Source: Styela clava
Taxonomy: Eukaryota > Chordata > Ascidiacea > Stolidobranchia > Styelidae
NCBI RefSeq assembly: GCF_964204865.1
Contig: NC_135262.1
Location: forward strand, 8,556,001 to 8,620,000
Length of the DNA stretch: 64,000 nt
Direction: 5' to 3'
Shown: one piece after another, positions 51,961-63,645 of the stretch
Layout: each line of letters opens with the position of its first letter
Position numbering within the stretch: the stretch's first letter is position 1
Program-made: the position numbers and the translations under genes
The notes under the pieces: model-generated
Database searches by the model: none
Seen by the model: only the letters and a program-made list of their open reading frames with translations
What the model was told of the DNA's origin: nothing

Positions 51961-52121
51961 TCTGGAATAGTAACGAGCTGAAGTTTTTGACTAATTAAAA
52001 GGATAGTCTAATTTTTATAATTTAAAATAAGAAAGAAGTAAACTGATGTGGTTAACAGTGATGGCATTTTTGTTGATTGTCTATGCTAGCATAGCATGAA
52101 ATCTAAAACTTAGAATGTGCA

Positions 52122-52551
52122 TCACTGGTTCTCAAGCTTACTGGTACTAAATCTGGATTAGTGATGGGGTCTAGTAACCCCCACCTGACTATGCCATCCA
52201 AAAATGACGTCACTACGACGCCACACTCACGTTATATAGCTTGCCAAAGTATAGCTGCAATCACCCGAAATGGCATTTGCGCTGCCGATAACGAACATCG
52301 GCAATCTCTCTAACATCGTTCGTTGCGACAAGAAAACGAAAAAAGTAACTTGCTCAATTTCGGATAATTGTCTGTGTGTTTGGGACGACCGTCCGTAAAC
52401 TTTGGAGGATTTTATTACGAAACTGTGATGTCGTAATGACATGATTTTTTGGTGACATATTCAGGTGGGGATTAGGAATGACACATGCAAAAAGTGTTGA
52501 GCAAGACCAACTAGAAGTACTTGACAGAAAAAAAAGGTTGAGAACCCCTGG
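52122..52551. mobile_element. hAT-like terminal repeats enclosing a MITE copy
   Basis: 'cactggttctcaagc' at the left and 'ggttgagaacccctg' at the right are near-complementary hAT-type ends. Between them lies the fold-back sequence 52174-52476. No 8-bp duplication is visible, so the relation between the outer ends and the inner sequence is uncertain. Confidence 0.45.
52174..52476. mobile_element. Fold-back MITE, copy 1
   Basis: The ends are 'taacccccacctgac' and 'tcaggtggggatta', and the arms extend inward through 'aaaatgacgtcac'. The body ('gcgctgccgataacgaac', 'gttgcgacaagaaaacga') is shared with copy 2 at 52641-52960 at clear but imperfect identity. Confidence 0.75.
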
Positions 52552-52578
52552 TCTAAAGGTTTTGCGGGTCTAGTAGAC

Positions 52579-53024
52579 TATAGTTTAGTACCACAAGTCG
52601 TTCCGGTGGGCGTAACATAACGAATTTTGCATATGCTATTCCTAACCCCCACCTGACTATGCCATCCAAAAATTACGTCACTCAGACGTCACCATCACGT
52701 CATAGGGATTACCAGAGTATAATTACGATCGCCCGAAATGACATCTGCGCCGCCGATAACGAACTTGCTAAAGCCGGCGATCTCTCTCCCATAGTGATCG
52801 TTGTGACGAGAAAACGAGAGAAATTGCCTGCTCGATTTCGGGTGATCGTCTACGCGTTTTGCTTTTGGACGACCATCCGCGTACTTCGGTGGACCTTATT
52901 ACGCCACTGTGACGTCGAAATGACGTAATTTTTCAGTGACGTGGTCAGGTGGGGGTTAGGATTGACATATGCAAAAATTGTTGAGCCAGGTCAACTAGAA
53001 GTACATGTGGTACTAAACTATACC
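52579..53024. mobile_element. Fold-back MITE, copy 2, with outer inverted repeats
   Basis: The inner fold-back unit 52641-52960 has ends 'cctaacccccacctgac' and 'gtcaggtgggggttagg', perfect complements. A further inverted pair, 'tatagtttagtaccaca' at 52579 and 'tgtggtactaaactata' at 53008-53024, encloses it and probably marks the true ends. The two copies lie in the same orientation, about 470 bp apart. Confidence 0.8.
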
Positions 53025-53119
53025 ATAGGATAGGATATACATATTTATATATAGGATATACCAGACCCGGTTTTGCTCGCCCTCCAGAATTTTCCATTTT
53101 AAATTTGTGTATATTATGG

Positions 53120-53365
53120 AGTAGGTACCGTACCGTACGGTAACGAAATGCAAAAAGCCACGCTACCGTAGCAGAAGTCGTAAATCAGTACCTGTACCGG
53201 TAAATGTTTTACGCTTTCTGGCTTTATCGTTTCTGTGTTTACAGGTTTAAATCGAATTGTACCGGTACCGTACCGTTACTGCATTTAAATATAAGCATGC
53301 CACATAATCATGCATTGTTATTATACATTGGTATGAAACTGGTACCGGTACCGGTACAACAGATG
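53120..53365. repeat. Cluster of ACCGGTACC-type palindromes
   Basis: Overlapping 'taccgtaccgtacggtaac', 'gtaccggtaccgtaccg' and 'ctggtaccggtaccggtac' occur within 250 bp. This is a local simple-sequence expansion of a self-complementary word. Isolated 'accggta' words also occur near 9470-9500. Confidence 0.7.
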
Positions 53366-53459
53366 GCAGAAGGAAGGCGGACATCCCGCACACACCGGAG
53401 TTAAGCGCGTCGCTGTCCTTTTGATTGCCACTAGGGATGTAATTTTCAGAATTTCGAAT

Positions 53460-53478
53460 CAATCAATCAATCAATCAA
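53460..53478. repeat. (AATC)n microsatellite
   Basis: Five tandem AATC tetramers, a short microsatellite with no function evident. Confidence 0.9.
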
Positions 53479-53617
53479 CATCAATTCGTATCGATTCGAA
53501 GCAATTTGAGAAAAAACGGATTGATTCTATTTAAAAAATATTAATTAAGATTTAGATAACACAAGGCAATCGCACGACACAGCAGCGTTGTCTCATCATC
53601 GACCAAAAACGCGGTCT

Positions 53618-53720
53618 TACTACCGTGTTTCCCCGAAAATAAGACTGGGTCTTATTTTTTCAATTTTCTTCCGAAAAAAAAAACACTGGGGCTTATTTTC
53701 GGGGGATGTCTTATATTTTC
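53618..53720. mobile_element. MITE with 'ccccgaaaataagac' ends
   Basis: 'gtttccccgaaaataagac' followed by 'tgggtcttatttt', and at the other end 'ggcttattttcgggggatg' then 'tcttatatttt', form complementary arms around about 40 bp. This is the widespread animal repeat with CCCCGAAAATAAGAC ends. The target duplication was not identified. Confidence 0.6.
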
Positions 53721-53875
53721 ATTTATCAAAAACAAAATCACAGAGTAATCAAAAAGCGCAAAACAGAGGGAAACAGCGCCAAATAGAGGAAAACAGCGCG
53801 AAACGGCGCAAAACAAAGTAACAAGGGAAACGAGACTTGATAGTTATATATTTATTTTCGGAAACATGGTCTTGA

Positions 53876-55245
53876 TGGCGGAGGAAACCGTAACCAACCT
53901 ATCAGGGTTACGTGAACCACCCTACGGCGGCGAGGAGTCCAGCAATCCTTTCGCACTATACCCGCATGGGGTTCGAACTAGAGATGTACCGATGTATCGG
54001 TATCGATAATATTGGCCATTTTATGGTATCGGCCATGTATCGGTATCGGTTAGATTAAGACCGATATTTCCGATATATTTACCTTTTTGATATGGTCCAG
54101 AATGTTGAAAAGATAAGTTGGAATACTACTTTTTAATTTTTTTTTGTCTGGAGAGATCGTGAGCTATGTATGAGCCATACATGCCCCCACTACCGCGAGA
54201 GAATAGGATTCGCGTGTTTTTAGCTATTTATGAGCCAAACTAGCTCAACTAATTTGGCTATTTTCGCTGTAAATTTTTATTTTGACATTTTTAATATTAC
54301 ATAGTAATTATGAAGAAATATATCAACACAGCACATAACAAAAAGCAACTAGGCGCCCAGTTTTAAATCATACAGTGGAATTGGGGTCCTTATTACCGGC
54401 ACATGGACTTTTGGCGCGGGTATAAATTCTGACTGTTTGTCGTCAAGTACGAGAGTCATTTAGTCCGTCGACAGCTACACAATTTCTTCATAGATATATA
54501 TATTGACATGACCGCCTAGCCCTAGACTGTCTCAAAATATATGATAGCAATTGTAAAATAGTATAAAATAGTAGAGTAAAAAAACATCCTCGACGGTTAT
54601 AGGTAGGCCTTCTTTTTGTCGGTGCTGATTGATATTCTTTCATGTTGGCTTTGACTTTTTGCGTCGACGATTACGATTAGCCACGAAATAAAATATTTGA
54701 AAAATGCTTTTAATTTAAACGTAGGACGGCGGCGCTAGAATGTGTGGGTGCTATTCGATATTATTTTAAACACGAATAACGATATTTGAAGGTCGCGACA
54801 TTAACATTAAATTCAAATTGGACATCCCAGCTTATGAGTTTTCTAATCGAACAACGAGATTACTAGCGTTACTGTACAATGTATCTTAATCAGTTAAAGC
54901 AAACACCAAACATTAATTTCATATTATGTGATATATCTTTTTTTTTCGATCTGAAATAATGTGTACTATATATGAACAACGCTCAAAGACCATTGTTTTA
55001 ACCCGTCTGCCCTACACAGCACACCTAATTAAGTAATAATCACAAAGCATCGGTATCGGTAACATCGACCTTTTTGTAGTATCGGCGTATCGGTATCGGC
55101 GTTTTTAGCTGGTATCGGTATCGGCGACAAAACGGCGGTACATTTCTAATTCGAACCTGTGAACCCACACAGAGTAATCAGATGTGCGGTGGCGAGTGTA
55201 TTCCTAACGCTTAGCACGATGATCCACACCGTCTTTTTGTTTGTT
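53876..55245 (-). mobile_element. tRNA-derived SINE split by a hAT-type insertion
   Basis: With 53979-55148 removed, the minus strand reads through 'gtgctaagcgttagg', 'gtgtgggttcacagg', the B-box 'ttcgaatcccatgcg' and 'aaaggattgctggactcctc', a tRNA-like head and body of a SINE. The break falls within the B-box. A diverged copy of the same family is at about 13900-14030. Confidence 0.65.
53979..55148. mobile_element. 1.17-kb hAT-type element inserted in a SINE
   Basis: The ends TAGAGATGTACCG and CGGTACATTTCTA are complementary with one mismatch. The flanks are GTTCGAAC (53971-53978) and ATTCGAAC (55149-55156), an 8-bp duplication with one change. Many 'tatcggtatcgg' phrases fill the subterminal parts, likely transposase-binding repeats. 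There is no open transposase, so the element is non-autonomous. Confidence 0.85.
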
Positions 55246-56649
55246 TACAATGTTTTATGAATGGCGAAATGAAATATCTGAATCTGAAAACGATAAATAA
55301 TCGAGGACTTACTTTTTATAATAAAAAAGTAATGTATATCGCACCGTCTACAAAAGTATGAACCTACATTGTACGAGTAATTCGTGTCTGTTTATCAGAA
55401 AAGCATATAGATACTTGAATGTCAAAAAATGCTATTTTGGGACTGTAAAAAGAACATTAAATTTCAAATATTTTGCAATATACCCCCGAATACAATGGCT
55501 CACTCTTTTTATGTATGCACGATACAAAACAACCAATTTCGCCTTTTTTGATCACCCTCAAACGGGTAAAGCATAATGGTACAAGAAAAATTAGTAGTAT
55601 ATATCACATTTCTACCACAGTCGATTTCCGATTATCTTGTTTTATGCGTTATAATATATCGTTATTCTTCATCGCATGACTGTGCAAAATATACGAAACG
55701 CTGGAGAATGTCCTCATTTATGCCTGGTTTTCGACAATTTTGCGCGGTTTTTAGAACATACTGATTAAAGTGTATATCCAAGAATATTTTTTATAATTCC
55801 ACACGATAAACATATTACGATCCACGCCGGTATCACGATAATAAATAAAACTGTATATTGTATTTGCAGCGGCTTAGGATGATGAGGCATTTTATTTTTA
55901 TATCGCGGCGTATTTGATAAGAACCTTAAAGTAAAATTATATATTAGTCACTCTCAAAAGTCTTGACTTTATGCATCCAGCAAACACAACATTTTTCTTT
56001 CATTTTTTTAGCGTCGGTGAAATTTTAACAGTATACGAAATGATCACGAGTTTACATCAGTAATCTTCAACAACCTAGAATAACGCAATATGTGCACACT
56101 ACTAAGCAAAATCGAAGATATCTTTGTGAAGAGAAACTTTATCAAAATATACTAAATAGTATATCGTCACAATACATAATAAATTTGACAATGAAATTGT
56201 GAATAAGTAAATCATTCATCAAACGAAACTTTTAAGCGCAAATAGTTTATAACTTGTTAATTTTTTTTCTACATTTCGATAATTTAATTATAACTTCTGA
56301 TCGGGGTCTACGCTTCTGGCCCGGTTTCTTTGCAATTCCTCGGACAGTAGCTGACAGTAGCAGTTGACAGCATTTTGAAAGTGTCTTATTAAATCTGGCA
56401 ATTTATGTGGTTTCCACTGCAAATTTAACTTTATAATATTGTTGATACTTTCACAATTATTGTTAGTCCACAGTTTTCTAAATGTTTTATTCTAAACGGC
56501 TTGATTACAAACTCTTTGAGTGCTAGTAAAAAGTTCTCTGATAAATATTTCTGCAGATCTTGATGATCAGCAATCTCATTGTTTATAATCTTCACTTTAT
56601 TGTTTTATGTTTTTAACGAATCAGCAAAGACGACGGCGTTTTCGGAAAA
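55246..56649. other. AT-rich sequence without recognised genes
   Basis: No gene supported. The three overlapping plus frames at 55358-55764 have no splice context and no recognisable family. Confidence 0.35.
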
Positions 56650-58110
56650 AAACAAGTCGTACATCTCGAATCTTTGTTTTAAGGACATAATTGTTTTTTC
56701 TCGAAGACGGTGCAGCGTAAGTTTTCGTTTAGATGTTTTGTACATAGAAATCTATTAGCAAGGGGAAAGCAGTGATCTATTGCTTTCGTTAAATCTTTTT
56801 CATTGTCGCTTCCAATATTTATACGAATTTCAAAAGTAAACTGCGAGTTAGACAATCTAGCACCGAATGCGAAAAAAACGGCAGTAAGTTTCAAAGCTTG
56901 CATCCCAATGTGGATAAAGTAGATAAACAAATCCAAAATAAATTGGGGAATCGTCCGTGTCATTTTTTATTACCTTGTAGTGTTTAAATACAATAGTAGT
57001 GGCATAGCAAGATGCTATGTTGAATGTTCGATCCACTCCTAAAATCGTTTGGTCAGATGACTGAATAGATATAGATTGCAAATCCGCCAATTGATATCCT
57101 GTATACAAAATTATACTTGGCGGTTTTTAAGGGGTTAGTATAATTTCTTTCACATAAGGATTTGTGTTTATCATATTTAGAACACCCAGAACTTCATCGG
57201 CAATATTATATTTTGTACTCTTAGAGTTCACTCCTTTGTTGATTTTCATTTTTCTGTTTTGAACTTGTTTAAAGTCGCGTGGCGAAGATGTCGAATCATT
57301 TAACACCATTTCTCGGTAAATTTTTCTGGTTGGTTCGTTGCAACGTAACCTTTCGTCGATTGTTTCTGCGACATGTTTCGGCGTGCGAACATACTCTCTA
57401 CCAGGAATATTCGCGTAGTGAGACGGTGTTGATGGTTGCGATCCCATATACTCTACCACTGTTTTTGACGCACCCACTTTCGTACCTTGAATGGTGTCAA
57501 ACCAAGATACTCGTCTTTTGAATTCTGGGTATCTTCTCAAGCATGAATAATATATGTAAATAACCAATAAATCATCGTCAGCCAGTTGTATGGTCTCCTG
57601 ATTTTTTTTTACCCCTTTCCACACGCTGTTTAAGGTACATCCCCATTTTTTGCCTGATATGACAAAATTTTACGTTTTTATGTAATATATGGATTTGATT
57701 GAGCCTGACTTTTTGCTATCCCAGACTCCGCAGTTATCAACAACAAAATTCCTCGTGTTGGATATTCCTCTCGAATTGCTTACAAAGAAAGCCTAATTGC
57801 TCTTACCACCCAGAGGTGTACACCCGGACAACATTCTGCTCTGATCTGTAACTCGAAAATACAATTGCTCGGGAGTAAAGAGTCGGCCCATTGCCGGTTC
57901 TCCCGTAGCAATCTCCAAATTATCTTCGATAGATTTAACATGTACAACATTTGATTTCCCAATTTTATAAAGTTTTCGCTTTATTTTTTGTGGATGAAGA
58001 TCAGCGTCATCCTGAGATTCTGACGTAGTTTCATCGCTCATTTCAATTTCATTCTGCATGAAATCGTGTTTTCGTTTTCTCTCTTTATTGTTAAAATCTA
58101 TGTCGCCTTG
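56650..58110 (-). pseudogene. Decayed MULE-type DNA transposase
   Basis: Minus-strand pieces follow one another: 58059-57793 (acidic N-terminal part), 57624-57127 (YVRTPKHVAETID, REMVLNDSTSSPRDFKQVQN, NIADEVLGVLNMI), 57108-56857 (ILGVDRTFNIASCYATTIVF, SFETYCRFF) and 56963-56679 (IGSDNEKDLTKAIDHCFP, FLCTKHLNENLR). GVDRTFN and IGSDNEKxLTKA are the two acidic catalytic blocks of MULE-domain transposases found in many invertebrate genomes. Stops and frame changes separate the pieces, so the element is inactive. Terminal repeats were not found. Confidence 0.75.
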
Positions 58111-58894
58111 AAAATCTAAAGAATTTTTTTTTGACTGCCTCAGTTGTATTTCGCCCCATATTTAAACTATGTATTTCGTTCCAATACTGATACAGTTGTC
58201 TCTAATTTCCTTAATTACATAAAAATATGTTCGAACATTCATGTCAAAAACATTATGAGCTCCAAAGGCAGATGATACTTGAATTGTTTCGCCTTTGTAA
58301 TCATAATGTACTGTGTGGCTACAGAGGCTGATTAACGACGTGAAATGCCTTTTATGTGACAGTCCACTGACTGTACTCTACATAAATATCAAGATGAGAC
58401 AATTCGCATAGTTTGTTATCGAATACACTTTTTATGATATCTTGTATTGGGTAGCAGGATTTCGCTAGAGTTTATCTCATATGACGGAGTCGATTAGCTC
58501 ACTGCGCGTGATTTAATTTTGAAACGATGTCGGCGGTCAAACAACATTTGTTTGAGATGTCATGCTTGAACAGTAACGGTCGATTAAGCTCCAGTTCAGT
58601 CGAATTTTAGCTTGCATACCTGACGCATACTTGTTTATTGATGCAATAAGGTCCGCTCTTGAGTGAAATCAATTTCGAATTTCAATATATATTCGATTAT
58701 GGATTAAAATTTCACTCAATATCGGAGATCTAGATTTTGCCAATATTTTACCAATGACAGGAACTCTCCTCAGCCGATTTTGAGAAAATTAGCATGCAAG
58801 TAATATTTCAGGCTTCTTTTGTCATAATCGATTGTTATTTTACATGATACTAGTTTATGACTGAATAGTCAGTCTGTACGCATAGTATTACAAA
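58111..58894. other. 5' flank of the sulfotransferase-like gene
   Basis: No gene is recognised. The region runs from the decayed transposase to the ATG at 58895. No confident promoter motif can be named. Confidence 0.35.
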
Positions 58895-61849
58895 ATGAAG
58901 GTGCTTATGGCTGGTTTATTTAAAACTGGTACTAAAAGTATGGATGAAGCTATGAGAATTTTAGGTTATAGACCAGCAGAACATGGTGTGTACTTTGGTG
59001 AGTTATACGAAGACTGGAATAAGTTTTATAGCGGGAAGGGAACTTCAGATGATATACGGAGAATGTTCAAAAACTATGACACCGCAAGTGATTTCATGGC
59101 TGCTCTACACTGGAAGGAATTTTTGAAAGGCTTCCCTGATATCAAAGTAAGCGGATAAGTAAGTCATGAAATGAGTTTTCTTGAAAACAACCTTGTGGTG
59201 TGAAAATTAAGATGAATTTGTCGTTCGCCTCTGACTAATGATTTTGAAAACATACATTCGAGCGCGCGGTCTTTGCGTATTAAAGTATTTTTTGTTCACA
59301 GTATTACATTCGAACGAATGTTATTATATATTTCTAAACAAAGCGTTACGGTGTGAAGTTGTAAACAAGTAAAATTGGGACTGTATTACTATGCAATCTT
59401 CCAATATTGTTCTATGTTATTTGGATAATGTTTCTCTTTCTATCTTGTTATCAAAGTAACCTATTCATCAGCGCTTAATTATTCCTCAAATGGAGTAAAC
59501 TTCATGTCAATCAGGATTTTCTTGTGCCATTGTCATAATTAGTCACAGCTTTGTTAAGTATTTTGCATCTTTGCTTAAGAAAACTTTAGCTCACGACTAT
59601 ATCTGATTAGTTGGCTCGGACTACGTCACTTGTTAATTTAGACTCTTGTCCTTTATAAGTAAAGTAAAATTTGAATTTTATATATACAGTTCTCAGTGGA
59701 AAACTAATAAAGCGGTCGTTATACTCCAGGCTTAAACTAATTTCCCGTTTGTGACTCTGCGATCTATGTTTTATCGTTTATGAAACTGGCTTGAAGGTGT
59801 AAATTGACTGAAATTCTTCTTTTTTGGTCTTCATTAATTGCATTCTATTTGGTCGGATGTAGAAAAATAAATATAATTTTTACCTTCAGATTATTTTGAT
59901 GCAACGTGATATTGAAAGTTGGTTGGTATCGTATAAAGCACAGGTGAAAAAATTCAACGAATCCGCTCTTTCATTCCCACTTTCTGTGTTTTCTCCTACG
60001 GCTAGAAGGTGGTTTGATTTTACGGGAAAATTCAGTAAGTACTGTATCATGTAACTTAGAACAAAACATTGCTTCCAGTACCACCGGATTTATGCATTTT
60101 TTTAAATTTATTGGCCCAGTAAATTGTTAAATGAACCCATATTACCCTCAGTTAGGCTGGCAATTCTATGATAATACGGACCAAATTGTCCCATCCCCAT
60201 AGCATCTAAATTCAGTTACAGGAAACTAAATTGGTATGATCTTTATATTTACAGTTATATCTTGTATTGTTTGAAGAAGTTAGACCATGATCTAACCTAA
60301 GCACACAAATAAACTTACTAAATTCTTATGCAATTCCTTGTGAGCGGTCGCCGCGAATTAGCCGGCTATAATGACTTTTCTTGTAGCGTAATGTCCAATC
60401 CATAACAACTACGGAAATTCCAACTGTCTTTCAATTTCAATCTAATTCAATCAACTAATTTTAATCCCCCCCCCCAAGAAAAAAAATAAAAATAAAACCA
60501 AAAATTTGGGCCTAGAAAAGCGACTTATTCGCCGGAAAATACGGTATATCATTTTAAAATCAATCATCATTGACATCGAACATGCAACAATCAGGACGAA
60601 TAGGTTTTATTTGGAGATAAATACAATTAACCGAAACGAACGTTATTGTAAGTTTTCAACATTGAAAAAAATCAATATTTAGCAGCAGATCTCTATTTGT
60701 GAAATAGATTTATTCGATACAACATTTTTTTTAAATATTTTTTAGAATCGTGAATCATCCCGGTGCAGTATTGATAATTTTAGTCTTTACTCTACCCGTC
60801 TAGTGTCGAAGCCATTGTCTTGTTAGATGAGAATTGGTTTGTGCGCATATCTTTTAAATATCTGATTTACTCTGCTAACTTATGATGAATATTCAGCGTG
60901 ACATCCATTACTACATCCATTGCTCAATACTTGTTTGAATACTAATTGCTATGATAAAACTATTTAGTGAGAAGGCTTTGGAACGAAAAGGAAAACACTG
61001 CCTTTTATTTTCGAAAAACTCTGCCACTGCTAGACGATGACCGCGCAAGAAAACTTTACAAAGATCATACTGCTGATGTAATCAAGGTTAGTGTAAAGCA
61101 GGGACGGGCAAGGTATTTTGCCCAAACAGTCTGGCGTGCCATGTAAATGCGACGTAAAAACTTAAAACATTTTATAACAAATATTTACAGTGTTACAAAC
61201 CAGAGGTGAAAAACAATATGCCTCGTGCGAAAACTAAATTTAAGCGCAATCTCAACAAATTTCTTGAGCTATTTTTAGCTAAAACATCAAAATTTGGTTT
61301 CAGTTTGGTTGAGGCAGCATCAGGCCGGCCCTATTAAATTACCCAACGAGCTGGATTTGCCCATGTCTAGTGTAAAGCCTAAAACCTATTTTCTGATCGA
61401 ATTAAACTAAGCTTAACGCACATCAAATTAAAATAGCGTAATCATTTTGCGCCCTAGTCTAGACAATACTAGTATAATGATCATCAACAACCCTGAGAAC
61501 ATGGAAAAAACGTTGAGTATATATTGTGTTAAAATATCGACTTGCAATTCTGAGGCACATTTAAAACTTTCGACAAAATCTTGGGTTTCAGGAAGCGCCA
61601 CCAGGGCAACTGCTGGTTTACAACGTCAATGAAGGATGGGGACCCATTTGTAAATTTTTGGGACGTGAAGTTCCAGATATACCCTTTCCCCATTTAAATA
61701 AAAAAGGAGAAATCGCTGAAAAAAGGTTGAAAAATGATTCGTACATTAAAAATATGTATATCGAAATGTATACTGTTCTCGCTTTAATTTTCTTGTTTTT
61801 CTCTTTGTTTGTCGCAATTGTATTAAAACTTTATCATGAATTTATTTGA
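58895..61849 (+). CDS. Sulfotransfer_4-type P-loop protein with C-terminal membrane anchor
   Basis: Four exons, 58895-59146, 59890-60034, 60968-61086 and 61592-61849, join in phase (774 nt) to a 257-residue protein. The donors are GTAAGC, GTAAGT and GTTAGT; the acceptors are TTCAG, TTTAG and TTTCAG. Residues 6-15, AGLFKTGTKS, form the P-loop/5'-phosphosulfate-binding-like motif. MQRDIESWLVSYKAQV follows at the exon 2 start, LDDDRARKLYKDHTADVIK at the end of exon 3, and PPGQLLVYNVNEGWGPICKF with FLGREVPDIPFPH in exon 4. This order matches the Sulfotransfer_4 family. The family's activity and substrates are largely unknown. About 20 hydrophobic residues (VLALIFLFFSLFVAIVLKL, roughly 233-251) with five residues after them suggest a tail anchor, placing the domain on the cytosolic side. 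The start is the ATG immediately before the P-loop, as usual in this family. Confidence 0.9.
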
Positions 61850-61908
61850 TATTCCTAATTATTGTTTTTCACATTCATTTTCGTTTGCTATTTAATCATC
61901 ATCTATGC

Positions 61909-62452
61909 CAGGGGTCGGGAACCTTTTTGGTCAAGAGAGCCCTAAAATATACATATTTTCAATTGCATTTCCGTGCGAGCCATATAACATTTCTTCACTT
62001 AATCAGGCCTGAAACGTTTACTCAAAAGTCAACAGATTCCATGTTAATATACATTTAATGTGACTTCTGATGCTGCATGTTGTCGCTGCGGGCCTTGAAC
62101 GGTTGCTCACATGCAGCCCAAGTTGAAATCTACGATACTCATCACTCTTTTTCGTTTAGGCATCTCCGTAGTATTTTAAAACTCTATCGCTTTGTGATGT
62201 CACAATATATGTTCCAGAATCCCCATGTTTTGTCACAATGCCTGTCTGGTAATTCTCTTACATAACATAGACATGCGCTGGGCCCGCGTTGTCAAACGTA
62301 TTGGGAATTTTTTGCCAAATTTGGCCATAAAATAGTTTGAAGTCTAGTAACAATAGTAAGCTTAATCTTAGAATAATAGATTTTTCTGGGAGCCATATGC
62401 CGTCACCAAAAGAGCCATATATGGCTCGTGAGCCATGGGTTCCCGACCCCTG
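61909..62452. mobile_element. 544-bp hAT MITE with perfect 8-bp target duplication
   Basis: The ends CAGGGGTCGGGAACC and GGTTCCCGACCCCTG are exact complements. ATCTATGC flanks both sides (61901-61908 and 62453-62460). The right interior has 'gagccatatatggctcgtg', a subterminal palindrome common in this family. It lies just 60 bp after the stop codon of the sulfotransferase-like gene, so it may be transcribed in its 3' untranslated region. There is no coding capacity. Confidence 0.93.
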
Positions 62453-62460
62453 ATCTATGC

Positions 62461-63645
62461 CTTTGTTTTTGAAACACACATGTGTGATCTTATGAGATTT
62501 TGCACATTCTTTGTAAGAATATGTGACTGTATATATATACAATCTGATTTCATTCCAAGAGCAATTACCTCATGCGTCATCGTTTCTCAACCAGTAGTTT
62601 GCAACCCCAAGAAAGCAGTGTAGATCGTTTTGAGGGTCGATGTTCTGCCTAAGCCGAGATATTTTCCCGAAAAAGAACATCTGAAAAATAACGGTTTCAA
62701 TCTCTGGCAGCATGATTACGTTTTTTTTTTGTCAATATATTTTATTAGCCTGAAATTAAAAGCTTTCGGTAGGTTAATTGAGATATCGAGAAATACTGCT
62801 AAAATATTAATATTTTGTCACTCTGTTGTTTGATTAAATTCTTTATTCTTATATATATATATATATATATATTGCGTATGTTTATTTCAGCTCTTCACCA
62901 AAATACATGAATAATCGCTTGTCATATTTCGCTGGCAAAATTTCATCCTTGAATACAAGCAATTTTTAAAGGAGCGTTTTTTTTCTTCTTTTTTTCAATC
63001 TCAACCTTGACAATTTAACTATTGACTGCTGAATAATATCATGTTACAAAACTTTTTGAAGTTGACTTTAAAACTGTCACTTGTTATCAATCTTCTGGAA
63101 CATTTTCAATTGCACTAGTAATTCATATCTTAATACGCGCGTTTGCAAATCTGTACAAGTAATACATCTGTAGCAGCAAACATACGAAGTTGCGAGAGAT
63201 GCAAATGCCGCGTGTGATGAACCCATAACTGCATTGCGCTAATATGCATGTACCATGATGTCAAATTCGTCTTTCTTCATTATGATTTTCGAACACCGTC
63301 GTGCGTTATAGTCAATAGAGACCACACATTTTTTGAAAACGAATAGCCTTCTTAGAAGCACAGAGTTTTGTAATAGCCATTGGTCTTTTTTAAGTGAACA
63401 CAGTTACGGTAGAAAAGGCATAGCCTTACGAGAAGGAATATAAACTTCTTATAGAAATAAGAAAATATATATAGTATAAACATATGCGAATCATCTTGCT
63501 AGTGTCATTATTGCATTAATATTTCTCCAACCTTAACAACCAAAAAAATTCTTCCTATACATTACCTCCGAAAATTTTCAATGACCATTTTGAAACTGTC
63601 CAACTGTCCACCAAGACAATCCATTCTTCTTGTACCGATCACTAG
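62461..63645. other. Sequence without recognised genes; short (TA)n at about 62852-62872
   Basis: No gene was identified. 'cgtttctcaaccagtagt' with 'ttgcaaccccaag' (about 62580-62615) looks like an isolated hAT terminus. A TA microsatellite of about 20 bp follows. Confidence 0.35.
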
